A DNA stretch of 64,000 nt from Albidovulum sp. bin36. GTDB taxonomy: Bacteria; Pseudomonadota; Alphaproteobacteria; Rhodobacterales; Rhodobacteraceae. The stretch lies in the NCBI GenBank assembly GCA_002238565.1, contig MPMP01000013.1, positions 1-64,000 on the forward strand, written 5' to 3'. The notes beneath the pieces are model-generated. The model did not search any database and was not told where the DNA came from. It worked only from the letters and a program-made list of their open reading frames with translations. The position numbers and the translations under genes were made by a program. Positions 36,955 through 46,311 of the stretch are shown here, piece by piece (the first letter of the stretch is position 1; every line of letters begins with the position of its first letter).

Positions 36955-38073
36955 TCACGAACTCCGGCATTGGCGAATTGCCGAATTCCCGTCTTCATTG
37001 ATAACGGAGAAGCGCTGCGCATCCGCACCAAGCCTGCCGAAAAGGCCGGAATCGGTGCCCGTTACCCAAGCTTGCAGTTCCAGAGACATAATTTCCTCGT
37101 ACAGGTCGTTTCGCCTGTCTTCGTCGAGATGCGCGCAAACTTCGTCGAGTAGCAATACGGGTGAAATCCGCAAGTCGCGCATTAGAGCGCGGGCGTTGGC
37201 CAAAACGATCGAAACCAGCAGAGCTTTTTGCTCGCCTGTGGAGCAATGCCCGGCGGGCAGCTGATTCGGTTTCAATGTTGTTTCCAAGTCCGCTCGATGC
37301 GGCCCGACCAGCGACCGGCCCGCAGCCAGGTCGCGGCGCCGGCATTCCGAAAGGGCTGTCGCCAAGTCTCTTTCGCTCTCTACCGCGGAGCAATTGGGGC
37401 AGTTGCTGTCGATCGACAATTCCGCAATCGGAAAGCCGGTTCGAGAATCGCTTTGAGCCTGGTTGATTTTTTCAACCGCCCGCCTGCGATTGCGGGCAAC
37501 GCGAACGCCTTGAAGCGCCATCTGGCGTTCCAGCGCATCATACCATCCATCGTTTGAAACCTTGTCTTTTAGCAGCCTATTGCGTTCGCGCATCGCTTTT
37601 TCGTAGCCAATCGCGGCTCTCGCGTGCTCGGGGAAAAAGCTCATCGATATTCGGTCGACAAATCGACGCCTTCCCGCGGCCCCTTCTATCCAGATTCGGT
37701 CCATGGCCGGCGTGAGCCAGAGGATTCTTGCCTGGAGCGCAAGGTCGGCCAGCTTCGACGGCTTGCCATCGACTAAGGCGCGACGAGGCGAACCGTCCCT
37801 GGAAAAGGTTTCCAAAAGAATCTTTCGATCCGGCGTATCTAGCTGCCCGGATACTTTCCAGCCGATTTCTCCCGGTCGACGCGAAATCTCTTCGGCGCTT
37901 GACGACCGCAATCCCCTACCCGGCGAAAACAGCGAAACGGCTTCCAGAGCATTGGTCTTGCCCGCGCCGTTCGGCCCGCAAAGCACGACGATTCGACCGT
38001 CCAGGAAGATTTCGGTTGCCCGGTGAGACCTGAAATGGGACAGTCTCAAGTGAGAAATGAACTGGCCGGGCAT
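36955..38073 (-). CDS. recF: DNA replication/repair protein RecF
   Basis: 372 residues. SMC-like ATPase that loads RecA at gaps with RecOR. Walker A is in CGPNGAGKTNALEAVSLFSP, the ABC-type signature in STGEQKALLVSIVLA, and Walker B in SPVLLLDEVCAHLDEDRR. ISHLRLSHFRSHRATEIFL is the usual N-terminus. The gene follows dnaN by 61 bases on the same strand and ends 52 bases from the gyrB stop, tail to tail. Confidence 0.95.
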   Translation of the reverse strand: MPGQFISHLRLSHFRSHRATEIFLDGRIVVLCGPNGAGKTNALEAVSLFSPGRGLRSSSAEEISRRPGEIGWKVSGQLDTPDRKILLETFSRDGSPRRALVDGKPSKLADLALQARILWLTPAMDRIWIEGAAGRRRFVDRISMSFFPEHARAAIGYEKAMRERNRLLKDKVSNDGWYDALERQMALQGVRVARNRRRAVEKINQAQSDSRTGFPIAELSIDSNCPNCSAVESERDLATALSECRRRDLAAGRSLVGPHRADLETTLKPNQLPAGHCSTGEQKALLVSIVLANARALMRDLRISPVLLLDEVCAHLDEDRRNDLYEEIMSLELQAWVTGTDSGLFGRLGADAQRFSVINEDGNSAIRQCRSS

Positions 38074-38134
38074 GAGCGTCTACCGGCAGAGGCCGAGCGC
38101 GGCGACCGGGAAAATTCCGCTGCCCGCTCCGCCG

Positions 38135-39250
38135 CTAAATCCTTTGCGGCATAACGACGAATGTCGCATCGTCATCATTGTCGTCTGTTATTAGAGCCGC
38201 TCCGCCGGGTTGAAGGTGGAAGATCGCATTGCTGTTGTCCATTAGCGCCAAAATGTCCAAAAGGTGCCGATGGCTGAATTTAACTTCAAACCTCGGCTGG
38301 CTGTAGGAAACCTCCAAGTTGTCTTCAGCTGAGCCGAATTCCGCCGAGTTTATCGAGAGCTGCAAATTCCCGTCGTCCATTGTCAATTTTATTGATTTGG
38401 ACTTGTCGATGGAAACCGTCGCTATCCGGTTTATCGCGACTGACAGACGGGCCGCGTCGACCATCAGCCTAGTTTCGTTCGAGCGAGGAATTAGGCGTTC
38501 GTATTCGGGAAAATTCCCTTCGATCGGGCGCGCGCTTACTGAAACGTTCAGCGAGGAAAAGACGACAAGCTTGTCCGAAACGGAAACTCTCACGACTTGG
38601 TCCGTCTCGTCGAGCATATTTAGAATTTCGTTGACCGCTTTTATCGGAACGATCACGCTAGGCATTTCTTCCACGCCGTCGGGAAGCGCTGTTTCGATCA
38701 AGGCCAGCTGCGTTCCGTCGACGGCGGCGCATCGCAGCACGGGTCCCGCACTGCTGACGGTAGCCCTGAGATTCACGCCAGTTAAATATTTTCTGGTTTG
38801 GTCAAGGGAAACCGCGATTTTCGCTTTGCTTAGAAGCCTCTTTACTTCGCGGGAGGGGAGTTCGAAGACTACCGCCGCTTCGGTTTCGGAAAAAACCGGA
38901 AAATTTTGCGCGGACAGGGTCGGCAACTGGAATTGCGCCCTAGCCGCCTTGATTTCCACGCGTTCCTGCGCCGCGTCGTAATCGAGGGATACGCTGGTAT
39001 CGTCCGGCATTCTTCTCGCGATTTCACTTAGCGTAAAGGCGGAAACGGTTGTCGCGCCTTCGCGTGCGACCGCGGCGGGAGATTTCGCATCGAGCGATAC
39101 GAAGCTATCCGTGGCGAAAAAGGACGCAGTACCGCTTTCCGCGCGAATCAATACGTTGGAAAAAATTGGCTGGGTGGAACTGCGAGGGACAACAGAATTG
39201 GCCAGCCCGCTAATTCGGCGCAATTGAGCACAGTCGATCTCAAATTTCAT
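38135..39250 (-). CDS. dnaN: DNA polymerase III subunit beta (sliding clamp)
   Basis: 371 residues, normal length for the clamp, made of three similar domains. GGAG lies 8 bases before ATG 39250. Family stretches are IFSNVLIRAESGTASFFATD, TRKYLTGVNLRATVSSAG, VSARPIEGNFPEYERLIPRS and the C-terminal DDDDATFVVMPQRI, close to the usual YVVMPMR(L/V) ending. It lies between dnaA and recF on the same strand, 108 bases after dnaA. Confidence 0.97.
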   Translation of the reverse strand: MKFEIDCAQLRRISGLANSVVPRSSTQPIFSNVLIRAESGTASFFATDSFVSLDAKSPAAVAREGATTVSAFTLSEIARRMPDDTSVSLDYDAAQERVEIKAARAQFQLPTLSAQNFPVFSETEAAVVFELPSREVKRLLSKAKIAVSLDQTRKYLTGVNLRATVSSAGPVLRCAAVDGTQLALIETALPDGVEEMPSVIVPIKAVNEILNMLDETDQVVRVSVSDKLVVFSSLNVSVSARPIEGNFPEYERLIPRSNETRLMVDAARLSVAINRIATVSIDKSKSIKLTMDDGNLQLSINSAEFGSAEDNLEVSYSQPRFEVKFSHRHLLDILALMDNSNAIFHLQPGGAALITDDNDDDATFVVMPQRI

Positions 39251-39358
39251 TGTCTGCTCCGGAGACCAAGGCAGGCAAGGTTACAGGCAATCTTTTTCGG
39301 TAGCAACGAACTTCCGATCTGTAGTGAAATTTTCTTCCCGAGAATCGGCCTTTTCCAG

Positions 39359-40714
39359 TCAATCGCTTAGGTTCCGGCGAATGATGTCGATGTCGTTTTC
39401 GGTGCCGCTGTCGTCGCCGATAAGTTTTTTCGTTCTGTTAATCGCGTAAATTACGGACGTGTGGTCCTTTCCGCCGAAAAACCTCCCGATTTCCGGAAGG
39501 GAGTGGTGAGTGAGCTCTTTCGCAAGAAACATGGCGATATGCCTTGGACGCGTGTAGATTCTCGCTCGGTTGCTGCCAATCAGCTCGCTAACGCTAACGT
39601 CGAAATACGCGGCCACCTGGCGCATGATTTCGTCCAGCGCCACTCTCCTATCGGATTCCTTGATGAAATCCGAAAGCATTTGCTTGGCGTCAGCTTCGGC
39701 AACTGGGCGCCTCATCAAGAATCCCGTTGCCGTGACTCGGTTGAGCGCTCCTTCCAGTTCACGCACATTTCTTGAAAAGTGCCGAGCTATGAATTCCAGA
39801 ACTCCCTCTTCGACCTTTACGCCGCCGCCCGTCTTGATGAATTGATCGTATTTGTACTTGAGGATTTTCAAGCGCAGTTCGTAATCGGCGGGGTGGAGGT
39901 CGACAACTAGTCCCGATTGGAGACGCGAGATTATCCGGTCGCTCATGCCGTCGATCTTTGCCGGCGAACGATTTCCCGAAAGCACTATTTGCTTGCCCTG
40001 GTCAAACAAGGCATTGAACGTATGGAAAAACTCGTTCTGCGTTGATTCCTTCCCCGCGATAAACTGCAAGTCGTCGATCATCAGCACATCGACCGAACGG
40101 AATGATTCCTTGAATTCAAAAATCTTCTTGAACTTCAACGCATATACGAACTCGTACATGAACTGTTCCGCGGATAGGTACATAACCGTCGAATTCTGGT
40201 ACTTTGAACGCAGAGCCCAAGCAGCCGCGTGCATCAAATGAGTTTTTCCAAGGCCCACGCCGCCGTGAAAGTAGAGCGGATTATAATTTTTTAGACCGCC
40301 TTGAACGATACTGCATGCCGCATGGTACGCGATTTTGTTGGATTCACCGACAACGAATGAATCGAAAGTTAGGTTCGGATGGAGGTATTCCTTTTTCCTA
40401 TTGGAAATTCCAATTTCGAACTCGTCGCGGGCATTCGCGTCGGATTGGTCGGTTCCAGCCGATGATTTAGCCGACTTGGAAACAGAGAAATGGAGACGGA
40501 TTATCGACGGGTCGCGTTCCTTGAGCAGACGCAAAATGGATTCGCCGTAATATTGCGACACCCATTCGACATGAAAATTCGAGGGAGCTTCCAAAAATGC
40601 GATACCGCCTTCCAACGTCTTGAATTGGACGGCATAGAGCCAGTTCTTATAATTGCTAGCGCCAATTTCTTCTTTCAGGCATTCTTTGATTTTATTCCAA
40701 ATGTCGTTTTTCAT
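39359..40714 (-). CDS. dnaA: Chromosomal replication initiator protein DnaA
   Basis: 451 residues. Binds DnaA boxes at the origin and opens it. Domain I starts at MKNDIWNKIKECLKEEIGAS. The AAA+ domain III has Walker A in HGGVGLGKTHLMHAAAWALR, Walker B in DVLMIDDLQFIAGKES and the sensor region RIISRLQSGLVVDLHPADYE. Domain IV carries the DNA-binding helix-turn-helix with ELTHHSLPEIGRFFGGKDHT and SVIYAINRTKKLI. No Shine-Dalgarno sequence is evident before ATG 40714. It starts 24 bases after the rhodanese gene, so the two are probably cotranscribed. Confidence 0.97.
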   Translation of the reverse strand: MKNDIWNKIKECLKEEIGASNYKNWLYAVQFKTLEGGIAFLEAPSNFHVEWVSQYYGESILRLLKERDPSIIRLHFSVSKSAKSSAGTDQSDANARDEFEIGISNRKKEYLHPNLTFDSFVVGESNKIAYHAACSIVQGGLKNYNPLYFHGGVGLGKTHLMHAAAWALRSKYQNSTVMYLSAEQFMYEFVYALKFKKIFEFKESFRSVDVLMIDDLQFIAGKESTQNEFFHTFNALFDQGKQIVLSGNRSPAKIDGMSDRIISRLQSGLVVDLHPADYELRLKILKYKYDQFIKTGGGVKVEEGVLEFIARHFSRNVRELEGALNRVTATGFLMRRPVAEADAKQMLSDFIKESDRRVALDEIMRQVAAYFDVSVSELIGSNRARIYTRPRHIAMFLAKELTHHSLPEIGRFFGGKDHTSVIYAINRTKKLIGDDSGTENDIDIIRRNLSD

Positions 40715-40738
40715 GAGTATAATTTGTTACTTTAGTTC

Positions 40739-41182
40739 TTAGCGCTGGACCCAGGGCAATCCGCTGAACTTCCAGCCGTTTTTTTCCCCCCTATGCAAGC
40801 AAGAGTCCAAATCGCCTTCGAATCCATCAGACACGTTGACGCATCTGGCGAAAATTTTTTCTGCGCTCATTGAATTCAGAACGAAATCAGCTGCCTCTCG
40901 GGATCGAACGCCCGACCGGCAAATAAAATACAAGTTGGAAGGAATCGAATCGCCTAGTCGATGCCTCAACTCTAATACGAACCTCTCGTTGACGACCATT
41001 GTCGGATACATTCTCCATTCAATCAAAACTAGTTCCTTCCCGAGTTCAGATATGTCGGGGAGGCCTACATACTGCCATTCCGGCCGGGTTCTGACATCAA
41101 TCAAGACACCGTCCGGGTTTGATGCCATCTCGTCCCAAACGCTTTGAGAACCCTTCTCTTCTACGCGACGATCTAGCTTCAC
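40739..41182 (-). CDS. Rhodanese-like domain protein
   Basis: 147 residues, single rhodanese domain. The N-terminal VWDEMASNPDGVLIDVRTRP and the active loop around Cys88 (YFICRSGVRSREAADFV) are typical. The ending GWKFSGLPWVQR is also found in small bacterial rhodaneses. Such proteins accept persulfide sulfur, but the physiological partner is unknown. Position directly ahead of dnaA, 24 bases away, suggests shared transcription; this gene is not part of the standard dnaA neighbourhood. Confidence 0.88.
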   Translation of the reverse strand: MKLDRRVEEKGSQSVWDEMASNPDGVLIDVRTRPEWQYVGLPDISELGKELVLIEWRMYPTMVVNERFVLELRHRLGDSIPSNLYFICRSGVRSREAADFVLNSMSAEKIFARCVNVSDGFEGDLDSCLHRGEKNGWKFSGLPWVQR

Positions 41183-42772
41183 CGTAATCGATTCCCGGAC
41201 GTAATTTTATTGATGCAAACGAAATTAGCAGTGCAATTTCGCAACCGCAACAACATAAACGGGCCGAAAAAATCGGAAACAAAATTCATCGGTCGCTCAC
41301 GATTGGCTTATGTTGTTGCAGTGGCCTATTTTTTTGAAAACCGATGAATGGAATGGCGTATCGAAAATAAAATATTTTTTTTCGGCGGAATTCGAGCCTG
41401 TTGAATAATGCGCCTGAATCCCTCGCCACTATCGAATCCCAATATCTCCTGCTCCTTGATCGAATTCGGATTCGCTGCAGTCGCGAGCAATGCCGCGGTG
41501 CGTCTTGATGATGCGCAACTCATTGTTTTACATGATTATTTCATGTTTCTGTATTGCGATTATTAGTCTTCTCATCGTTGTCTGGGAGAAAATTCGACTC
41601 GATTCGAAATGAAGCATCGCAATGATTCGCAAGCTTCGAGTTCCGCCCGAATCCATTCCGCGACGATGATTCGAACGCCGAGCAATGAATCGGATTCGCG
41701 TCCGCTCAACAGTCGCGGCGCGCCAAGCCAGGGCTTGCGCGCGCACCGGAATCGGCTCGAATCTACCGGGGCGTCCCGGAGCCTCCGCCAAGGCCGCGAC
41801 TTTTACCGCCGGATATCGCTGCGGAGATCTTTCGAGCGCCCTTTTACGGGGCCTCGCCATTTCACCTGCCTTCGCGCAAATCCAGTTGTCCGCGATGGCA
41901 ACGCGGCCCGATCGAAAACGAACGGTCCTAGTTGCTTCCTTGGAATCCTGTCGAGAGCGGCTCGCAAGGAGCTTGAACTGAAGCGCATAAAAACGCGTTT
42001 CCGGTTCCAGCGCATCGGCGCAAGGTTATTCAGATCGCGGATCAATTTTCGTGTTCAAGCCGCCGGCCGCCGCCGGAAACAGTCCGGGATTCGGTTGCTC
42101 GGCTCGCAGCGTCGAATCGCCATGGCGCCAACTGCATGAAATTTGATCCGCGCGCGGCCGGTCGCCGGCGCGGAACTCGGCACAACCGCGAACGCTCTTC
42201 AAGAACAGGCGATTGCCCGCCTCCCGATCCTGATCCTCAATTTCATCCTCCGGTAGGCCATCTCGCAATGCGAACGCCTCGTCTTGGCGCATCGAAAACT
42301 GATTCGCGGAATCGTTGCGCCGAAGCCTGCGGGGACTCATGCGAACGCCGCGCAAGAACGCGCCGGGAAGCAACGGATTTTCCCGTGCGGGCCTGTACGG
42401 TTTCAATGCAGCTCAGATTCTCGGCCTGCGCTATTTGTCAATGAACTCCTTGCGCCAATTCCAAAAATGTCGGCACGAGAATTCAAATCCGGGTGGGTTT
42501 GCGGCATCATTCGCCTAGGGTTCCGCATGACATCGATTTCGCGGAACTTGCACGGATCAATTTGAACCGGCAGGTCTTGAGCGGAACTTTGCGCTTAGGC
42601 CAGCTTGACCGGCGGATAACGCCTATTCCATGCAATAAGCTAAATCCATCGCTCGCATGCGAGCAACTAGCACCGCCGCTCCCGTACAAATTTACGAGAT
42701 AAAATGCGCGATCAGTTAAGGACGCTCACGGCTGCGAAGTCCAGGCTTCCAGAGTCAATCCATTCAGCGGGC
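41183..42772. other. 1.6 kb non-coding region upstream of dnaA operon, possible origin
   Basis: No convincing gene on either strand. The first 400 bases are AT-rich, with runs at 41364-41382 (A/T only, eight T in a row) and 41521-41575. Two interleaved inverted repeats lie at 41247-41349 (separate entry). Consensus DnaA boxes (TTATCCACA or one mismatch) were not found by eye on either strand. The position between rpsT and dnaA is where some alphaproteobacteria carry the origin, but the lack of boxes leaves that open. From about 41600 to 42770 the sequence is GC-richer and featureless. Confidence 0.45.
41247..41349. repeat. Two interleaved inverted repeats upstream of the dnaA operon
   Basis: GCAACAACATAA (41247-41258) is the reverse complement of TTATGTTGTTGC (41308-41319). 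ATTCATCGGT (41284-41293) is the reverse complement of ACCGATGAAT (41340-41349). The second pair's left arm lies within the loop of the first, so both cannot form as simple nested hairpins. They lie 65-170 bases upstream of the rhodanese start. Confidence 0.7.
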
Positions 42773-43045
42773 TTATGCTGACGAGTTGATGGCCTTTACT
42801 CTCTTAGCCAGCCTAGAAATTTTTCGACTTGCCGTATTTTTGTGCAATACGCCCTTGGAAACCCCGCGCATAATTTCAGGTTGCGCCATACGCAGCGCTT
42901 CCGCAGCATCGGCTCCGTTCTCGGCCGACAGCGCCAGTTCGACTTTGCGGATGAAAGTCCTAATTCGCGAAGTCCTCGACTTGTTGATCGCGGTGCGCCG
43001 AAGCATTTGCCGAGCGCGCTTTTTGGATTGAGGCGTGTTAGCCAT
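42773..43045 (-). CDS. rpsT: 30S ribosomal protein S20
   Basis: 90 residues from ATG 43045; upstream codons are open but not part of S20. The start [20 protein letters not shown], then [19 protein letters not shown] and the end [20 protein letters not shown] are characteristic. It binds 16S rRNA early in 30S assembly. In most alphaproteobacteria it sits between the mutM/hydratase pair and dnaA; here the dnaA side is preserved and the mutM side has been moved 19 kb away by an insertion. Confidence 0.96.
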   Translation of the reverse strand: MANTPQSKKRARQMLRRTAINKSRTSRIRTFIRKVELALSAENGADAAEALRMAQPEIMRGVSKGVLHKNTASRKISRLAKRVKAINSSA

Positions 43046-43271
43046 GTTATTTGTCCGGTTCTGGATGCGCGGTGAAAGGGAGTCGCGCCAATACAATTGT
43101 TATTGTCGGCTGTCAACTCGAATTTTTTCGGGAACAGATTTCAAGAATGGGATCAATCCTGCCCGAACAATTGTGAACTCGCGATAGGCGACCTCCTTAT
43201 TCCGCTGCATTCCGGCAGTTTCGCCGAATCGAGCGAAATTCCAGTTTTTCTGTCGAGAATTGCCGGAACGA

Positions 43272-43300
43272 TTGACAAGCGTTGTCAAGTTCAGCATTAT
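43272..43300 (+). promoter_or_regulatory. Candidate promoter containing an inverted repeat
   Basis: TTGACA (43272-43277), 17-base spacer, CATTAT (43295-43300). The inverted repeat TTGACAA-gcg-TTGTCAA (43272-43288) covers the -35 element, so a repressor could act here. It reads away from rpsT toward 43352. Confidence 0.4.
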
Positions 43301-43351
43301 TTATGATGTGCTTCAAGCGTCGCGCGCAACAACATTGGAGGGAAGTGGAAT

Positions 43352-43729
43352 TTGCCTTCGGCAAACAAATTCGTGTCTGCGCCGCCCCCAAATTGCGGCG
43401 AATTCCTGAACATCGAATTAGATTGTTCGTTTCTGGGCGCGGAGCCTAGGAGAAACCTTGAAGAACGGCAGTTCGAAATCGCGCCGACGGATTTTGTTGC
43501 GCGGGCCGCTCCGGACGAGGAGCGTCGAATCCTTGAGATCGGCCAAGTCTTTCTTTACGACGACCGACCTGCCGCAGTCCGAAACGAGCGCGCAGGACTG
43601 GGCGGCGGCGCGCATGCATGCAAGGATGAAGCCAATCGCCCATTCCCCCGAAAATTTGACATTGGCTTCAGGAATGGAAGGACCGGGCGGACTCTTGCCG
43701 GCCTTGCGGGAGATCTTTCTCCTTGCTGA
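43352..43729 (+). CDS. Possible small gene of unknown function
   Basis: 125 codons from TTG 43352. Supported only by signals: GGAGGGAAG (43337-43345) at good ribosome-binding distance and the promoter at 43272-43300. The protein (starts MPSANKFVSAPPPNCGEFLN) has no recognised domain, signal or membrane segment, and its composition is unremarkable. Overlapping minus-strand frames are equally open, so it may be a chance frame. Confidence 0.25.
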   Translation: MPSANKFVSAPPPNCGEFLNIELDCSFLGAEPRRNLEERQFEIAPTDFVARAAPDEERRILEIGQVFLYDDRPAAVRNERAGLGGGAHACKDEANRPFPRKFDIGFRNGRTGRTLAGLAGDLSPC

Positions 43730-44175
43730 AGGAATTCGACGTCATTGGCCGAGCCCTTCCCTCGGGATGCGAAGCTTCGTCCCTGGCGCCTGACGGAAAA
43801 CCCGACTTTGCGTTCAAAGCGCTCGTAAGATTGAAAAACCTGCAAATCGCGCAGGATTCATTGGTCGAACTTGTAATCGGAATTGGAGGATTCTTCTCTA
43901 GGCGAGGCGGAGCGAGGCAAGTCGCGGGCGCAGCCGCCAAGCCGCTGCTATTGAACACCGCGACGAACGAATTCAGAGTCCTTGTTGAAACGCATGTGCG
44001 GTTCGCAGGATTTGATAAAATCGCGGCGTTGCGCGACTTGCGCGCGCCACTGAAATTCATCCGCACCTATCTAAAGCCTATGCGGCGCAGGAGGTTCGGT
44101 GATGCCGCCTTGAAATTCAAGGCAATTCCGGCAGAAGCATGGGTGCGCCGGACACCGATTTCTTAGGAGAAAGTA

Positions 44176-45117
44176 ATGAAAATCAAAACGACAATTGCTG
44201 CGGCTTGCACTGCATCGCTGCTATCGACTGCAGCGGTCGGCCAGACCGTTGGCTTCGCCATGTCGGAATTCAACGACAATTGGCTCACCGTACTTCGCTT
44301 GGCGGCTGCGGATCACGCTGAAAGCATCGGAGTCAATCTGATCATCGAAGACGGTCAGAGCGACGCGGCTCGACAGCTAGACCAGATCAACAACTTCATC
44401 GCGTCCGGCGTCGACGCGATCATGATCATCCCGCACGATGCATCGGGGGCTCAGGCCATGACCGATGCCGCCTCCGCGGCCGGCATTCCATTGGTATATG
44501 TCAACCGCTACCCGATCAACCTCGACACGCTGCCGGACGATCAGGCGGTTGTCGCTTCGGACGAGACCGAATCGGGAACTCTCCAAACCTTCGCCGTTTG
44601 CCAGATTCTGCGCGCATCCGGCGCCGAAGGAAAGTTCTACATCCTGCAGGGTCAACTTCAGCACCCCGCCGGCATCCAGCGGACCAAGGATATCCGGGAC
44701 GTGGTCTCAATGGACATGTGCAGCTTCATGACCGAAGTCGATCTGCAAGTCGGAAACTTCTATCGCGACCAGGCATCGGACCTGATGACCAACTGGCTCA
44801 GCTCAGGCGAAGACTTTGATGCCGTCATTGCCAACAATGACGAAATGGCAATTGGCGCGATCCAGGCGATAAAGGCGCAAGGAATCGATATGGACGACGT
44901 GATCGTCGCCGGCATCGACGCTAGCCAGGACGCTTTGCTGTCGATGCAAGCGGGCGACTTGGATATCACGGTATTCCAGGATGCCCCCGGCCAAGCCGTT
45001 GGCGGTCTCGACACGGCGCTGGCGCTGGCGCGCGGCGAAGATGTTGCGAGGCTGATTACTATTCCGTTCAAGCTGGTTACGCCGGAAAACATGCACCTGT
45101 TCATGTCCGAGAACTAG
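44176..45117 (+). CDS. Sugar ABC transporter substrate-binding protein (CUT2 family)
   Basis: 313 residues with AGGAG 8 bases upstream. Signal peptide MKIKTTIAAACTASLLSTAA, mature part starting near QTVGFAMS. It is a ribose/fructose/inositol-binding type protein (peripla_BP_4): VGFAMSEFNDNWLTVLRLAA, the hinge stretch NFIASGVDAIMIIPHDASG, AVIANNDEMAIGAIQAIKAQ and VIVAGIDASQDALLSMQAGD. It delivers a sugar or polyol to the permease encoded downstream. Substrate cannot be told. First gene of a four-gene plus-strand operon; Ile is almost always ATC here, unlike the ATT-rich backbone genes, which suggests foreign origin. Confidence 0.9.
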   Translation: MKIKTTIAAACTASLLSTAAVGQTVGFAMSEFNDNWLTVLRLAAADHAESIGVNLIIEDGQSDAARQLDQINNFIASGVDAIMIIPHDASGAQAMTDAASAAGIPLVYVNRYPINLDTLPDDQAVVASDETESGTLQTFAVCQILRASGAEGKFYILQGQLQHPAGIQRTKDIRDVVSMDMCSFMTEVDLQVGNFYRDQASDLMTNWLSSGEDFDAVIANNDEMAIGAIQAIKAQGIDMDDVIVAGIDASQDALLSMQAGDLDITVFQDAPGQAVGGLDTALALARGEDVARLITIPFKLVTPENMHLFMSEN

Positions 45118-45134
45118 CTTAGTAAACTTCATGT

Positions 45135-45165
45135 GTCCGGCGCGGGATTGCAGCCTGCGCCGGAC
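45135..45165 (+). promoter_or_regulatory. Intercistronic hairpin after the binding-protein gene
   Basis: GTCCGGCGC (45135-45143) pairs perfectly with GCGCCGGAC (45157-45165); no T-run follows. Such hairpins stabilise the upstream mRNA part, so that binding protein is made in excess over the permease. Confidence 0.6.
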
Positions 45166-45201
45166 GCATCCACAGTAGATTAATTTTAGCAGGGGAAAGA
45201 A

Positions 45202-46299
45202 ATGGCTGACCGAAGCGCGTATGGAACTGGCGGCTTGGCATTTGACAAGTCCAGAATGACTTGGCCGAACGAGGTCAATGTGTTTCTTGCCCTGATCCTG
45301 CTCATCGGCATTTTCGAGTTATTAGGCCAGCTCCTTCCGTACATGAACAACCAGAGCTTGCTCTTCGACTTCAACACCAAACGAGATGGCACGATCCTGA
45401 ACATGGCGCGGATCAAGATCATCATATTGCAGGTTTCGATAATCGGAATAATCGCCCTTGGATCCACTCAGGTCATCATTTCCGGCGGAATCGATCTCTC
45501 GCCAGGTTCCATCGTTGGCGCGTCGGTCATGATTGCAATGAGTTTCGCGCAGACCGAACTGGTCAACGGCAACCCGAATCCGAAAGCGATTTTCGGGCCC
45601 TGGGCCATGGATTTACCCGTCATCGTGCCAATTCTCGTTGCTCTCGCCTGCGGTATAGCTGCGGGGGCGACCAATGGATTCCTGATCGCCTACACCCGGA
45701 TTCCGCCATTTATCGCGACGCTGGGAATGATGGTTACCGCGCGAGGCATTTCCAAATGGTGGTCGAAAGGCGCCCCGGTCTCGTTTCCCACGGAAGAATT
45801 CGGTCTCATCGGCAATGGCCTGGGCGGCTGGATGCCGGTCGTAATATTCGTGAGCCTGGCCGCCCTTTTCCATATTATTCTGAGATACACCGTCTACGGC
45901 AAGCACACTTACGCCATAGGCTCGAACGAGGAAGCGGCTCGGATGAGCGGTATCAGCGTCAGCCGGCACAAGGTGATGATCTATGCGATAGCGGGCATGC
46001 TGGCCGGAGTGTCGGCCCTGGTGCTCAGTTCCAAGAACCTCACGGCGCAAGCGGGCATGGGATTGATGTACGAACTTGACGCCATCGCCATGACCGTAAT
46101 CGGCGGCGTATCGCTCGCCGGCGGTCGCGGATCGATTGTGGGCACGGTTTTGGGAGCATTGATCTTCGGCGTCATTATATCGGGATTCACCTACCTGCGC
46201 CTAGACGCCTTCTACCAGGAGATGGTGAAGGGAGTGATCATCGTATCGGCAGTTGTCCTCGACCAGTGGCGGCAGCGCCGCGCGGCGGCGCGGACTTGA
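45202..46299 (+). CDS. Sugar ABC transporter permease (CUT2 family)
   Basis: 365 residues. Inner-membrane pore of the transporter, with about 9-10 hydrophobic helices. Hallmarks of the RbsC/FrcC family are GSTQVIISGGIDLSPGSIVG near residue 95, CGIAAGATNGFLIAYTRIPP, FIATLGMMVTARGISKWWS, IGSNEEAARMSGISVSRHKV (coupling helix) and VIGGVSLAGGRGSIVGTVLG. Forms a homodimer with the ATPase encoded 12 bases downstream. Confidence 0.92.
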   Translation: MADRSAYGTGGLAFDKSRMTWPNEVNVFLALILLIGIFELLGQLLPYMNNQSLLFDFNTKRDGTILNMARIKIIILQVSIIGIIALGSTQVIISGGIDLSPGSIVGASVMIAMSFAQTELVNGNPNPKAIFGPWAMDLPVIVPILVALACGIAAGATNGFLIAYTRIPPFIATLGMMVTARGISKWWSKGAPVSFPTEEFGLIGNGLGGWMPVVIFVSLAALFHIILRYTVYGKHTYAIGSNEEAARMSGISVSRHKVMIYAIAGMLAGVSALVLSSKNLTAQAGMGLMYELDAIAMTVIGGVSLAGGRGSIVGTVLGALIFGVIISGFTYLRLDAFYQEMVKGVIIVSAVVLDQWRQRRAAART

Positions 46300-46311
46300 A
46301 GGAGGCGAAAG

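Larger units (their letters stand above)
43046..44175. other. 1.1 kb region with no established gene
   Basis: Holds the rpsT promoter on the minus strand and the left junction of the 19 kb insertion. Several overlapping frames of 60-147 codons exist on both strands. None shows a family. Only the TTG frame at 43352-43729 has expression signals (separate entry). AGGAG at 44164-44168 belongs to the transporter gene that follows. Confidence 0.45.

Noticed and set aside
41609-42406. Overlapping frames of 80-176 codons in the region before dnaA
   Set aside because: Open on several frames at once, no start signals, no family; treated as non-coding.
43668-44166. Opposed frames of 132 and 147 codons before the CUT2 operon
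   Set aside because: They overlap antiparallel, neither has a ribosome-binding site or known domain; no basis for choosing one.
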